Position numbers and translations under genes: made by a program
NCBI GenBank assembly: GCA_034435635.1
Contig: DAOTWY010000063.1
Coordinates: 1 to 38,130 of the forward strand
Length of the DNA: 38,130 nucleotides
DNA from: DAOTWY01 sp003696565
GTDB taxonomy: Bacteria > Chloroflexota > Anaerolineae > Aggregatilineales > Phototrophicaceae
Reading direction: 5' to 3'
Notes under the pieces: generated by a model
What the model was told of the DNA's origin: nothing
Databases searched by the model: none
What the model saw: only the letters and a program-made list of their open reading frames with translations
Shown here: piece after piece, positions 9,273 to 18,086 of the stretch
Position numbering within the stretch: position 1 is the first letter of the stretch
Layout of the letters: each line of letters starts with the position of its first letter

Positions 9273-10274
9273 TCAATCATCCAAGAGGCTGCTAGCACGG
9301 ATAATCAGCTCTGGTTTGAGGTTATGTTGCTTGACCAGAACCGTCTGCCCATCTAATTGCGCCAATAGCATATCAACCAATAGCTTGGTTACTTCCTCTA
9401 TTGGTTGACGAACAGAGGTCAACGCGGGATAAGTAAAGGCAGCGGTGGGGGTGTCATCAAACCCGGTGATGGCTAAGCGTCGATTAGCTTGATTAAAATA
9501 TTGCATCGCCCCAATGGCAAGTATATCACTAACACAAACAACGGCAGTCGGTGGTTGGGGTAGCTGCAATAGCTTTTGGGCAGCCTGATGACCGTGTTCA
9601 ATTTGATTGTGTGCCCGGCAGATGAGATCAGGTTGTATGGCAATCCCGTAATCTGTCAGCGCATCCTGAAAGCCTTGAAAGCGCAAATCTCCAGAAGCAG
9701 ACCCGGGGGGCCAGCCAATGAACCCAATGCGGCGGTGTCCTTGTTGGATGAGATGTTCGGTGGCGATGTAAATGCCATATTGCCCGTCTACATCCACCCA
9801 ATGGGTTACATTGTCTAATTCTGTACTGCTCTTCCCAAAGGCAACAAAAGGCACACCAGCCTCATGCAAATAGCGGAAGCGTTCATCCCCTGCTTCGGTA
9901 TAAGACAAGACGAACCCATCAACTCGGCGGCTTTTGATCAGCTCTTCATAGGGTGTGATGCGAACTTTGGGTTCAGATTGAAACAGCAATAGATGCCGCC
10001 CAGTTGGTTCAATCCGATTAACCAGCTCATAGAGAAAGCGGTCTAACAGCGGGTTGAACTCACCGCGTTGGGTGCGCTGGGCATACCCAATGGTGCGGGA
10101 TTGCTGCTCCCGCAAGTTACGCGCCTGAATGCTACGGGTATAGCCAAGGCGTTCAACTGTTTGTAAAACACGCTGACGGGTTTCTTCGCTGATATTCCCT
10201 TTGTTGTTCAAAACCAACGAAACCGTTGCGATAGAAACACCGGCTTGTTTCGCTACATCTTTGATAGAAGTCAC
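9273..10274 (-). CDS. LacI-family transcriptional repressor
   Basis: 333 residues. N-terminal helix-turn-helix (TSIKDVAKQAGVSIATVSLV, residues 2-21) and hinge, then a periplasmic-binding-protein-like effector domain (FVLSYTEAGDERF..., DVDGQYGIYIATEHLIQQGH, GFDDTPTAAFTYPALTSVRQP). It starts with GTG, overlapping the DUF624 stop by four bases, so the two genes are translationally coupled. It likely senses a glucoside taken up by the neighbouring ABC transporter and controls the operon through the palindrome at 14831-14857. That target is inferred from position and from AAACG-type LacI operator similarity. Confidence 0.93.
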   Translation of the reverse strand: MTSIKDVAKQAGVSIATVSLVLNNKGNISEETRQRVLQTVERLGYTRSIQARNLREQQSRTIGYAQRTQRGEFNPLLDRFLYELVNRIEPTGRHLLLFQSEPKVRITPYEELIKSRRVDGFVLSYTEAGDERFRYLHEAGVPFVAFGKSSTELDNVTHWVDVDGQYGIYIATEHLIQQGHRRIGFIGWPPGSASGDLRFQGFQDALTDYGIAIQPDLICRAHNQIEHGHQAAQKLLQLPQPPTAVVCVSDILAIGAMQYFNQANRRLAITGFDDTPTAAFTYPALTSVRQPIEEVTKLLVDMLLAQLDGQTVLVKQHNLKPELIIRASSLLDD

Positions 10275-10879
10275 CGATAAACCACCTTCAAGCGATCTTG
10301 AACAGCCGCATTAAACACCGCTGCAAAAATACTCCAAGTTAGGAGTAACCACATCGCCATTAGAACCGTACTGATGATTGCTAAAATTATCATACTAGCA
10401 AGAATCGCCATTGTAAAAAAGGGATTTTGCAACACCATCACTAAGGCGTTACGGGTTGCGCCCCACAGTGTTGGGGATTGCATTTCATAATATATCGCCC
10501 AAGTGTAAAACAATACCCCAATCCATGCGATTCCCGCTGCCAACCAAATGCCACGCAGCACGCTGGCTATGATACCTGGCTCATCAACGTAAGTAAATAA
10601 ATTGGTAAAGTTCACAAAAGCAAAAATCGCGTGGGCAATGCCCCAAATGAACGCCGGTCGCCAATTTGCCTTGAAGGTTTCCCAGAATAAATCTAGGTCA
10701 GCCTCATGTGGGGTTTTTTGGGCAGCATGAGCCACACGCATCAGGGCACTAAACGCCCCCGGAGCTGTGACAACCGGCATACACAGCGCGATGAACGCCA
10801 GGTTTGCCCAAATATACACATAACCGGATAACCATACAGCCCGTAGCCCACGCCATATGACCCGCAACCCAGCGATCAT
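10271..10879 (-). CDS. DUF624 (YesL-like) membrane protein
   Basis: 202 residues with about four to five hydrophobic helices (for example YIWANLAFIALCMPVV, AFIWGIAHAIFAFVNF, AGIAWIGVLFYTWAIYY, TMAILASMIILAII). It matches the YesL/DUF624 family, which recurs in carbohydrate ABC operons beside MalF/MalG-type permeases; biochemical role unknown. It starts 9 bases after the malG-like stop and overlaps the repressor gene by four bases. AAGGA lies 11-13 bases before the ATG, a loose spacing that may rely on coupling. Confidence 0.8.
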   Translation of the reverse strand: MIAGLRVIWRGLRAVWLSGYVYIWANLAFIALCMPVVTAPGAFSALMRVAHAAQKTPHEADLDLFWETFKANWRPAFIWGIAHAIFAFVNFTNLFTYVDEPGIIASVLRGIWLAAGIAWIGVLFYTWAIYYEMQSPTLWGATRNALVMVLQNPFFTMAILASMIILAIISTVLMAMWLLLTWSIFAAVFNAAVQDRLKVVYR

Positions 10880-10888
10880 CTGTTTGTT

Positions 10889-11806
10889 TTATCCTTTCAA
10901 ACCACTGTAACTGATCCCTTCCATAAAATACCGTTGGAAAAAGAAAAACAGTATGGCAATGGGCACCGTTGTAAAAACCGCCCCCGCCAGGAAGGTGTTC
11001 CATTCCAGTGTATCACCAAATGGTCCACGTAGGTTTGCCAATCCAAGCGGTAAATTCCACAAGTTTGGATCCCCATTGATAATAATGAGAGCATCCATGA
11101 AGTTGTTCCACGTTCCTTGAAAGCTAAAAATAACCAAGGCGGTTAAGGCTGGCGTTGCCATGGGCAATACAATGCGGAAAAACATCGTGAATCGGCTTGC
11201 ACCATCTACCATAGCGGCTTCTTCAATTTCTTGTGGGATCGATTCAAAGAACTGCTTCATCAAGAATACGCCAAAAGCATCTGCCCCAAGTGACAAGATC
11301 ATCCCTTGATAGGTGTTGATTAAGCCAATTTCCTTCAAAATAATGAAGCGAGGAATCAGCAATACAATACCAGGGATCATCATCGTCCCTAAGATGACAA
11401 AGAACATGGTGCGCTTGCCGGGGAAGCTCATCCGCGCTAGGGCATAGCCTGCTAATGAATCCAAGACCACGCGCAACACGGTGATCCAAACGGAATAGAT
11501 AATGGAATTGCGGAACCAAGTACCATAATCAAATTCCAGAATACGCTCATATCCTTGCAAGGTCGGGCGGAAAGTCAAACCATCTGCCACCTGATCCAAC
11601 GCGAGGTTAACCCCTTCAGTGTTTTTGCAATCTGTAAAACTGCCAGATGGTATGAGCGCCTCGGAGGCTTCTCGTGTGGCAGGTAAACATTTGAATGAGT
11701 TGGCGATAGTCAAAACGAAAGGCACCGTTTCGATCAATGCAAACAAAATTAAAATGCCCACGCCTGTGCCCATCAGACTCCGTTTTATAACAGTGTTTTC
11801 AGTCAT
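10889..11806 (-). CDS. Carbohydrate ABC transporter permease, MalG-like
   Basis: 305 residues with six predicted helices and the CUT1 EAA loop 'EEAAMVDGASRFTMFFRIVL' that docks onto the ATPase. Between helix 1 and the usual 'LQGYERIL' stretch there are about 40 extra residues with two cysteines (FKCLP, FTDCKN), a small extracytoplasmic insertion. It starts 12 bases after the malF-like stop with a GGGGG-rich ribosome-binding site. It pairs with the MalF-like subunit to form the channel. No MalK/MsmK ATPase is encoded here, so a shared ATPase elsewhere is implied. Confidence 0.93.
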   Translation of the reverse strand: MTENTVIKRSLMGTGVGILILFALIETVPFVLTIANSFKCLPATREASEALIPSGSFTDCKNTEGVNLALDQVADGLTFRPTLQGYERILEFDYGTWFRNSIIYSVWITVLRVVLDSLAGYALARMSFPGKRTMFFVILGTMMIPGIVLLIPRFIILKEIGLINTYQGMILSLGADAFGVFLMKQFFESIPQEIEEAAMVDGASRFTMFFRIVLPMATPALTALVIFSFQGTWNNFMDALIIINGDPNLWNLPLGLANLRGPFGDTLEWNTFLAGAVFTTVPIAILFFFFQRYFMEGISYSGLKG

Positions 11807-11818
11807 GAGCAGCCCCCT

Positions 11819-13399
11819 TTACTGATTAACTGTTTCACGTGTAATCCGCCGTTGGATTAACGTAAAAGCGAAGATAATCACAAATAAAATGAGCGCGGTT
11901 GCTGCTGCCAAGCCCATTTGTGAATTGTTAAACCCATTTTGATACACAATATAGGCGATCGTCAGCGTTGTTTTGGCAGGTCCACCGCTAGAAATGACGA
12001 AGATTTGATCAAACACTTGGAATGTCCCAATTAAGCCCAAGGTGACCACAAAGAACGTCGTTGGAGCCAACAACGGTACTGTGATTCGACGGAATATCTG
12101 CCGTGCATTTGCCCCATCAATGGCAGCAGCCTCATATACCGAGGTGGGAATGTTCTGTAAAGCCGCCAAGTAAATCACCATCATCGTGCCGATTGTCGTC
12201 CAAGTATTCAGCATCATAATGGTAAACATCGTCACGCTTGGTCCGCTGATCCAATCCCACAAGGTTAACCCCGCCACTTTGGTTTGTGCCCAATCACCAA
12301 CCGTGCTTTTATCCACACCCAAGCCCGCCAACAGATTATGGATCACACCGTTGGAGTCATTCAACCAATCTACATTTGTCCCTAAAATGGTGTTTACCAA
12401 ACCACTCCGTGTAAACATCCACATAAAGATGATAGAAATCACAACCGATGAAGTGATCGACGGAAAATAAAATGCTGTACGGAAGAAGCCTTTGCCTTTT
12501 AGCCATCGTTGATTGACAATAACAGCCAAAACAAGTGCGATAATGGTTTGAGTTGGAACAACCCCCAACACAAAATACACTGTGTTTTTCAGTGCCGTGA
12601 AGAAATCTTGTTGTCGAATGCCTTCTTCAAACAACAATTTTTTATAGTTATCCAACCCGACAAATTCATAATCCGCATTGACACCGTTAGAAATCGCCGC
12701 CTCATTAATGACACTCACCTGCTCAGCAAATTGTGGAATACGGTTGATGCCCTCTCGCGAGATATTACCCTCACGCCCAGGGAAATCTTCCCTAGCGACA
12801 ATCGCCACTTGCACCGACTCATCGCCCAGGCGTACATCTTCGGTTGTTACATACACCACTGGATCAAGACGATTGATGCGTGTGCCAGCTGGTAAGGTGA
12901 TCTCTTGCCCTGTGTTATTGATAAACACCGCAAAACCAAGTTCCAGCTCATCCAAGTTGTCCACAGCAATCTGAGCGAGGAGTTGCTCATCAGTCCGCCG
13001 TTCATAAATCAGCGGGATGTCTTCCAGATCAATGCTTAAACGCCCTGGGTTGGGCAAAACCTCGACTGGAGCTTCTATCAAAATTTCATTTTCTGGGGGT
13101 AAAACAATATCCTGCGTTGTTTGAAAAATGCTGAGGTTACGCCCAGTTACCTCTGTTCCCGCGGGGATAAACAGCTCATCTTCTGTTAGGTTGGTCAGGG
13201 TGACATAGCCACTTGCTTGTTGTTGGTCTTGCCCTAGCGGACGGATTCCATCCCAATTGGTCAGACTAAAAAACACTGCGAAGCCAATCGGAACAATCAA
13301 AAAGACGATAAAGATGAGCATCGCTGGTGCCATAAACAAAAATGCCGTTAATGTGTCGGCTCGTTTGCGCTGCGCTAGGGTAGTGCTTTTTTCAGACAT
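11819..13399 (-). CDS. Carbohydrate ABC transporter permease, MalF-like, with large duplicated insert
   Basis: 526 residues, against about 290-320 for a typical CUT1 permease. Helix 1 (LTAFLFMAPAMLIFIVFLIV, about 17-36) leads to SLTNWDG (45-51). The expected continuation FVGLDNYKKLL resumes only at 246, leaving an extracytoplasmic insert of about 190 residues. The insert holds two related segments, about 70-128 and 162-221, sharing 'FIPAGTEV / TLPAGTRI' and 'FQTTQDIVL / YVTTEDVRL'. The second ends 'VAREDFPGREGNISREGI', which recalls baseplate-J-like beta domains. The rest is normal, with EAA loop YEAAAIDGANARQIFRRI. GGAGTGA precedes the ATG. The insert may contact the binding protein, as the E. 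coli MalF P2 loop does; that is inference. Confidence 0.9.
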   Translation of the reverse strand: MSEKSTTLAQRKRADTLTAFLFMAPAMLIFIVFLIVPIGFAVFFSLTNWDGIRPLGQDQQQASGYVTLTNLTEDELFIPAGTEVTGRNLSIFQTTQDIVLPPENEILIEAPVEVLPNPGRLSIDLEDIPLIYERRTDEQLLAQIAVDNLDELELGFAVFINNTGQEITLPAGTRINRLDPVVYVTTEDVRLGDESVQVAIVAREDFPGREGNISREGINRIPQFAEQVSVINEAAISNGVNADYEFVGLDNYKKLLFEEGIRQQDFFTALKNTVYFVLGVVPTQTIIALVLAVIVNQRWLKGKGFFRTAFYFPSITSSVVISIIFMWMFTRSGLVNTILGTNVDWLNDSNGVIHNLLAGLGVDKSTVGDWAQTKVAGLTLWDWISGPSVTMFTIMMLNTWTTIGTMMVIYLAALQNIPTSVYEAAAIDGANARQIFRRITVPLLAPTTFFVVTLGLIGTFQVFDQIFVISSGGPAKTTLTIAYIVYQNGFNNSQMGLAAATALILFVIIFAFTLIQRRITRETVNQ

Positions 13400-13439
13400 A
13401 AGTCACTCCGGCAAATCAATCAAATATGCTTGTGATTAA

Positions 13440-13467
13440 CCGAGGAAGGAATACCTCCCTCCCCGGT
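13440..13467 (-). terminator. Intra-operon hairpin between binding-protein gene and permeases
   Basis: On the minus strand CCGGGGAGG pairs with CCTTCCTCGG (G-U pairs allowed), in the 103-base gap after the binding-protein gene. No T-run follows, so it more likely stabilises the binding-protein mRNA or attenuates read-through than ends transcription fully. Confidence 0.5.
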
Positions 13468-13502
13468 CATTAGCAGATGTCATGATGAAAATGCGAGTTG
13501 AT

Positions 13503-14777
13503 TTATTCACTCAGTAGCTCATCGGCAGCGGCAAGCGCAGCATCCAGCACTTCTTGCGCCGTCAGTTCGCCGGCAAATGCTTGTTGAAGTGCAGCGTTGA
13601 ATGCATCTGTAAATGGGCCCCAACCAACCGGCAGCACCCAAGGATAAGCATATTCCGCGCTATCAAAAAACGCTTGGAATTCGGTGGCATCTACACCTAA
13701 ACCTTCAGAAAGTGTGATGAAGTTTTCTAGATAGGCTTCTTCTGCAGCAGGACGTGGCGGCATTGGTCCAAAGCTGACCTGTGCAAAGTTCTGTGCCCCT
13801 TCTGTGCCTGTCAGGAAGTTCACCAACTCCCAGGATTCATCAGGATAGGCATTGTCTGCTGCAACACCATAGCACACAGTAAATGCCATTGTCGCGCGTT
13901 CTCCTTCTGGACCAGCTGGCAGCTCTGCTACGCCCCAGTTCAGGTCTGGATAGTTATCCAACAGGAACTTAATGACCCAGTTCCCTTCCATCGCCATGGC
14001 AGCGCGTCCAGTACCAAAGGCTTCGCCACCCCATCCAGCATCAACTACTGATGGCGGACCACCTACCCCGTTCTGCGCGAAGCTAATGTAGAAGTCAATC
14101 GCATTCAAGGCTTCTTCACTATCCAGCACAAACACGCCGAAATCATCAAACAGTGCCCCATCAGCTTGATACAAGAACGGCAACCAGCGTTCTAAGTTCG
14201 GGGGTGTTACCAAACCGATTACGCCAGCTTCTTCGTCTGTTAGGGCTTCCGCTGCTGCATATAGGTCTTCCCATGTCCAATCAGAATTGGGATATTCCAG
14301 CCCCGCTGCATCAAACAAATCTTTGTTATATTGCAATGTCATTGTAGAGAAATCTTTGGGTGGGCAATATAGCACACCGTCATAGGTAAAAATATCTAGC
14401 AAGGATTGATAAAACCCGTCGATGTCTTCAATATTATCTTCACCTTCTGCCACCACCCCAGCTTCTACCCAATCCGGCAGATAGGAGCTATCGATATAAA
14501 ACACTTCTGGATAATCACCAGAGGCAAAAGCCGTTTGCATGGTCACACGGTGGTCGGTTGAGGGGGTGAAAACCGCTTCATGCCCGGTTGCACAGTTGAA
14601 CGCTTCTAGCTGTGCTTGCAGTGCCGCGTCTTCTGCTTCGCTGGATGACCAGCCCGCTAACCGCAAGGTAACGCCGGTTGGCTCTGCACAGTCTCCATCA
14701 GATTCTTCCTGCGCATTGATAACGGAAACGCTCATCGCCATCAATGCAATCAACAATACGAATACTATTCGCTTCAT
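13503..14777 (-). CDS. Sugar ABC transporter extracellular solute-binding protein
   Basis: 424 residues of the MalE-like (SBP_bac_1) class. Signal peptide MKRIVFVLLIALMAMSVSV-INAQ, without an obvious lipobox Cys. Family features: LRLAGWSSSEAEDAALQAQL at the N-terminus, FASGDYPEVFYIDSSYLPDW, LQYNKDLFDAAGLEYP, and AMAMEGNWVI with ATMAFTVCYGVAADN in the second lobe. I chose the ATG at 14777 because AGGAGG sits about 10 bases upstream and the signal peptide then begins cleanly; a longer frame to 14825 would put 16 extra residues in front. First gene of the alpha-glucoside locus, giving substrate to the MalF/MalG-like permeases. Confidence 0.92.
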   Translation of the reverse strand: MKRIVFVLLIALMAMSVSVINAQEESDGDCAEPTGVTLRLAGWSSSEAEDAALQAQLEAFNCATGHEAVFTPSTDHRVTMQTAFASGDYPEVFYIDSSYLPDWVEAGVVAEGEDNIEDIDGFYQSLLDIFTYDGVLYCPPKDFSTMTLQYNKDLFDAAGLEYPNSDWTWEDLYAAAEALTDEEAGVIGLVTPPNLERWLPFLYQADGALFDDFGVFVLDSEEALNAIDFYISFAQNGVGGPPSVVDAGWGGEAFGTGRAAMAMEGNWVIKFLLDNYPDLNWGVAELPAGPEGERATMAFTVCYGVAADNAYPDESWELVNFLTGTEGAQNFAQVSFGPMPPRPAAEEAYLENFITLSEGLGVDATEFQAFFDSAEYAYPWVLPVGWGPFTDAFNAALQQAFAGELTAQEVLDAALAAADELLSE

Positions 14778-14830
14778 CTTAGGTAATCCTCCTAAAAATA
14801 TAGTATATGTTTTTTGGGCTGTCATGTTAG

Positions 14831-14857
14831 GTAAAACGATTTACTAAATCGTTTTAC
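14831..14857. promoter_or_regulatory. Perfect 27-bp palindrome, probable LacI-type operator
   Basis: Arms GTAAAACGATTTA and TAAATCGTTTTAC are exact reverse complements around a single central C (14844). It begins two bases downstream of the -10 box of the sugar-operon promoter, so a bound repressor would block initiation. The AAACG core is of the kind LacI-family proteins bind, and such a regulator is encoded in the same operon. Confidence 0.75.
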
Positions 14858-14859
14858 TC

Positions 14860-14888
14860 AAAATATCATGATCGATGGCGATTGTCAA
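14860..14888 (-). promoter_or_regulatory. Sigma70-type promoter of the sugar-uptake operon
   Basis: On the minus strand TTGACA (14888-14883), a 17-base spacer, then TATTTT (14865-14860). It is the only strong promoter seen upstream of the binding-protein gene and abuts the palindromic operator. Confidence 0.75.
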
Positions 14889-14937
14889 AACCTCTCATCT
14901 GATTCTCATATTTGGAATTGATTAACGGTCATATTCC

Positions 14938-17865
14938 TTATGACACAACCAAGTGATAGCCGGTTGCTTCATAAAATTCGTCATCCACCTGTTGGATACT
15001 CGCCTCATCTGGTAGCGGCACCACCGTGACTGAAACCTCTGCGCGGTCAGTATGAATACCAGGTCCTTTACGCACGCTCCACCCAGCTTCGCGCAGGAGT
15101 GTATTGGCAATCTGAATAATCTGCTGCTGATTGGGATGTGGATGGATACTAATAGGATAGCCAGTCTCCTCCGACAGCCATTGAATGATTTCTAAATGAC
15201 GCTCTCCGACTTGTGGTGAAATAAATGCCAATATAATCTGCCCTTGCTTTAAGCTGGTTTTATATAAGCCATAGGGGTTTAACGCATCACGGATCATGGC
15301 ATAAGCCGCGTTGATCTCCATACGATCTTTACGACTAGGAACAGCTATATTTTGAATATCCTGAGCGGATTGATCTGTCTTGCCGGAGAGCACCAGACGA
15401 TAACCAGTCAACGCAAAATAATCTTGCTGTAAAGCTTGCTTGTCATCTTCATTGACAAAGTTGATCTCTGCGCCTACTTCCCCTCTATCAAGATAAAAAG
15501 ATGGACCTTTAACCAGTGTCGCCCCTTCTGGCATGAGTTCATCTAACGCCATGCTTAACGCCATCTGGTTAACCCCAGGCTTAACAGACACCTCCCAGCC
15601 GGTTTTTTCCTCTAACTCATCAATTTCATCTGCGTATTGGCTCATCGCATGATCTGGGAAGTCGAATGTCAGGATCAATCGCTTACGATGCACTTCCATG
15701 CCAACCTTGCGCAACCGTGCATCTGGAGGGAAAGAAGCTAACGCGACCTCCCGCGCCTGGTTTTGTTCTAGAGGTTCACCTTCCCGCGCGCGTTTTGGCA
15801 ATAAGCCCCCCTGCTCTAGGGTGGCACCGTCCGCCGCCAATGCAAGCACAATAGCCGTCAACGCCTCAGTACGAGTCACATCTGGAGGTAATGTATCTGG
15901 CAATAAGCTTTCAGGTAGAATAGGTTGATTAGCCACCACAAGCTGCTGCCGTTTATTGAAGGGTAACAGTTGATCTTGCAATGTTTTGGCTTTTTTAACC
16001 AATTCGTTTAATTGCCCACGTACGCCATGACCTTTTGGGTAACCTTCCCAATCACCAATGACCCACAGCAAGGCATCCGCCGGATAATGCCGCCCTTTGG
16101 CACTTTGAACAGCCGCTTCAAAGGAGTCGATACTGGCTACTTCTACCTTGCCAGCACGAGGGCGATTATTGCTATCCCGTAAAATGACTAGTTTGCCAAC
16201 CAGATCAGGGTTTGCCATCATGATTGCCCGTTGACGCTGACTACGGGCGACTTGCTCGGCTGATTTGACTTGGAAGGTGTCTTTACGTCGCCAGTCTTGT
16301 GCAAAGTAAACGCTATCAGATAAAGCACGGATGGCTTCTGGTGCGCGGTCGGCATCTCCCCACCACATTTGCGCTAATTCCCGCGCGCTATAAAAATTAC
16401 CAGCTTCGGCTTTTAGTGCATTCCACAAAGCGGCGGGATTCAGGTCATCTTTATGGCTGCCGGATTTAATCTTAGAGCCAATTGCCCAGGGGCGTTTAGC
16501 AAAATGAAACACCTCGGTATGCCCAATTTTCGGCTGGATAACACGCTTAGCCCGCTGACGTAGCGCGGTCGCTAGGCTATGACGCGCGCCATGATCGCCA
16601 TGAACGAGCATTACTTCTTGGGTATCAAACGCCTCTGCCATGTTGACTAGTTCCATCTCATCAGCATGAGCTGAGAGCGAATAAGTACCCAATTCGCAGC
16701 GGACAGTTACAGTTTTGCCGTCTAATTTCCAACTTGCTGTTTCGTTTTCATGGCGTTCTTTCATCATGCGTTGCAGGGCTTTACCGGGTGCTTCTTCATC
16801 TTGATAACCGGTTAAGAAGATGGCGTTACGGGCATCTGGGGCAAATGCACGGGCATAAACGACCGAAGCCCCGCCTGTCAGCATGCCACTGCTGGCGACA
16901 ACCACTAGAGGCTCCGTTGAATTAGCGATCTGGTCTCTCATGGCGGCACTAGTGACTGGTTTGATATTTTTACGGAAAAACAGATGGTCTTGCCCAGCAG
17001 CTTTAACCGTATGATTTGGCAATAAATCCGGGAAGCCCGCATAACCATCACAGACTGACCGCACCATCCCATCCACATAAACCGGCGCATCGAACACATC
17101 CCGATATGCCAAGATAATTTGCAACACCTCTTGCGCGCGCCCCAAAGCGAATGCAGGGATCAACGCTTTACCACCACGCTCAATAACGCGCTGTAGGGTC
17201 TCTATCAAACGCTTTTCTTCTGCATCACGATTAGCGTGTAGCTTACCGCCGTAGGTGCTTTCCAACACAAGCGCATCCGCCTTGATATTGGGAACAGCGG
17301 CACTAACCACAGCACGCTGGTTATTCAGTGATACATCACCGGACATCACTAAAGTGCCTTCATCACTTTCAAAAACAAGCATCGCTGCCCCAGCGATATG
17401 CCCCGCCGGATGATAGGTTACTTGCAAGCTTTCGCCTAATTTAATGGGTTGGCGGAATTCTACAATCTGGAAAGCATCCATCAAACGCTGAGAAGCCACC
17501 TCATCAAAGATCGGGAGTTCCCCTTCCTGTTCCTGTTTGCTTTTCATAATTCGCTGAGCGTCACGCTGTAAAATGCGCGTCAATGTAAAGGTCGGGCGGG
17601 TGCCCATAACTGGCACATGTGGATATTGTTCCACCACAAGCGGCAATGCCCCGGTATGATCGGTATGGGCATGGGTCACCAAGATAAAATCCGGTCCCCC
17701 TGCTAGGCTAATGGGGTGTAAATCCGGTAATTGATCATTTTGGATACCCCGGCTTGTTCTGGGTGAGATACGAATGCCGGCATCAACCAAAATTTTCTTC
17801 CCACTAATTTCCACAAGGGTGCTAGATGCACCAACCTCGTCCGCGCCACCCAAAAAAGTTAATTG
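14938..17865 (-). CDS. MBL-fold beta-CASP ribonuclease-like protein with duplicated C-terminal module
   Basis: 975 residues from the ATG at 17865; an in-frame GTG at 17928 would add 21 residues. I prefer the ATG because family proteins begin with 'M-L-FLGGADEVGASS'. Metal motif HAHTDHTG (His65, His67, Asp69, His70), GDVSLNNQRAVV, beta-CASP segments LESTYGGK, VVASSGMLTGG, SAHADEME and LVHGDHGARH are present, so it should act on RNA (or DNA) ends like CPSF73/RNase J relatives. The C-terminal half is unusual: about 712-827 and 860-975 are related repeats (ETGW-VSVKPG / ETGYPISIHPH, LVKGPSFYLDRGEV / VRKGPGIHTDRAEV, LTGYRLVLS / ATGYHLVVS). Exact substrate unknown. Confidence 0.87.
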   Translation of the reverse strand, partial: QLTFLGGADEVGASSTLVEISGKKILVDAGIRISPRTSRGIQNDQLPDLHPISLAGGPDFILVTHAHTDHTGALPLVVEQYPHVPVMGTRPTFTLTRILQRDAQRIMKSKQEQEGELPIFDEVASQRLMDAFQIVEFRQPIKLGESLQVTYHPAGHIAGAAMLVFESDEGTLVMSGDVSLNNQRAVVSAAVPNIKADALVLESTYGGKLHANRDAEEKRLIETLQRVIERGGKALIPAFALGRAQEVLQIILAYRDVFDAPVYVDGMVRSVCDGYAGFPDLLPNHTVKAAGQDHLFFRKNIKPVTSAAMRDQIANSTEPLVVVASSGMLTGGASVVYARAFAPDARNAIFLTGYQDEEAPGKALQRMMKERHENETASWKLDGKTVTVRCELGTYSLSAHADEMELVNMAEAFDTQEVMLVHGDHGARHSLATALRQRAKRVIQPKIGHTEVFHFAKRPWAIGSKIKSGSHKDDLNPAALWNALKAEAGNFYSARELAQMWWGDADRAPEAIRALSDSVYFAQDWRRKDTFQVKSAEQVARSQRQRAIMMANPDLVGKLVILRDSNNRPRAGKVEVASIDSFEAAVQSAKGRHYPADALLWVIGDWEGYPKGHGVRGQLNELVKKAKTLQDQLLPFNKRQQLVVANQPILPESLLPDTLPPDVTRTEALTAIVLALAADGATLEQGGLLPKRAREGEPLEQNQAREVALASFPPDARLRKVGMEVHRKRLILTFDFPDHAMSQYADEIDELEEKTGWEVSVKPGVNQMALSMALDELMPEGATLVKGPSFYLDRGEVGAEINFVNEDDKQALQQDYFALTGYRLVLSGKTDQSAQDIQNIAVPSRKDRMEINAAYAMIRDALNPYGLYKTSLKQGQIILAFISPQVGERHLEIIQWLSEETGYPISIHPHPNQQQIIQIANTLLREAGWSVRKGPGIHTDRAEVSVTVVPLPDEASIQQVDDEFYEATGYHLVVS

Positions 17866-18057
17866 CATAAGAACTCTCTCATCTACAGAATGTTTGTCTA
17901 AGTCGAACAATCCAGGCGCAAAGCTCACAAAAGCCGTTTTTATGTCCTTTGTGCCTGAATTGTTCTAGATTGATTGTAACAGATTTTATCAAGATCACAT
18001 GAGTATTTCGTCATTATCGCGTCAAAATATTGCAAAAAATAACTATCTATGTAACGA

Positions 18058-18063
18058 TATAAT
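18058..18063 (+). promoter_or_regulatory. Possible -10 box of the small RHH-like gene
   Basis: A perfect TATAAT lies 29 bases before the start codon at 18087. The -35 is poor: TTGCAA is present but 22 bases upstream, too far. This is a tentative promoter. Confidence 0.4.
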
Positions 18064-18086
18064 CATATTTTGATGAGGTATAAAAC

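Noticed and set aside
11819..13399. MalF-like insert as a frameshift or assembly artefact
   Set aside because: The frame is continuous, the insert has its own internal repeat and normal composition, and conserved permease segments flank it in the same frame.
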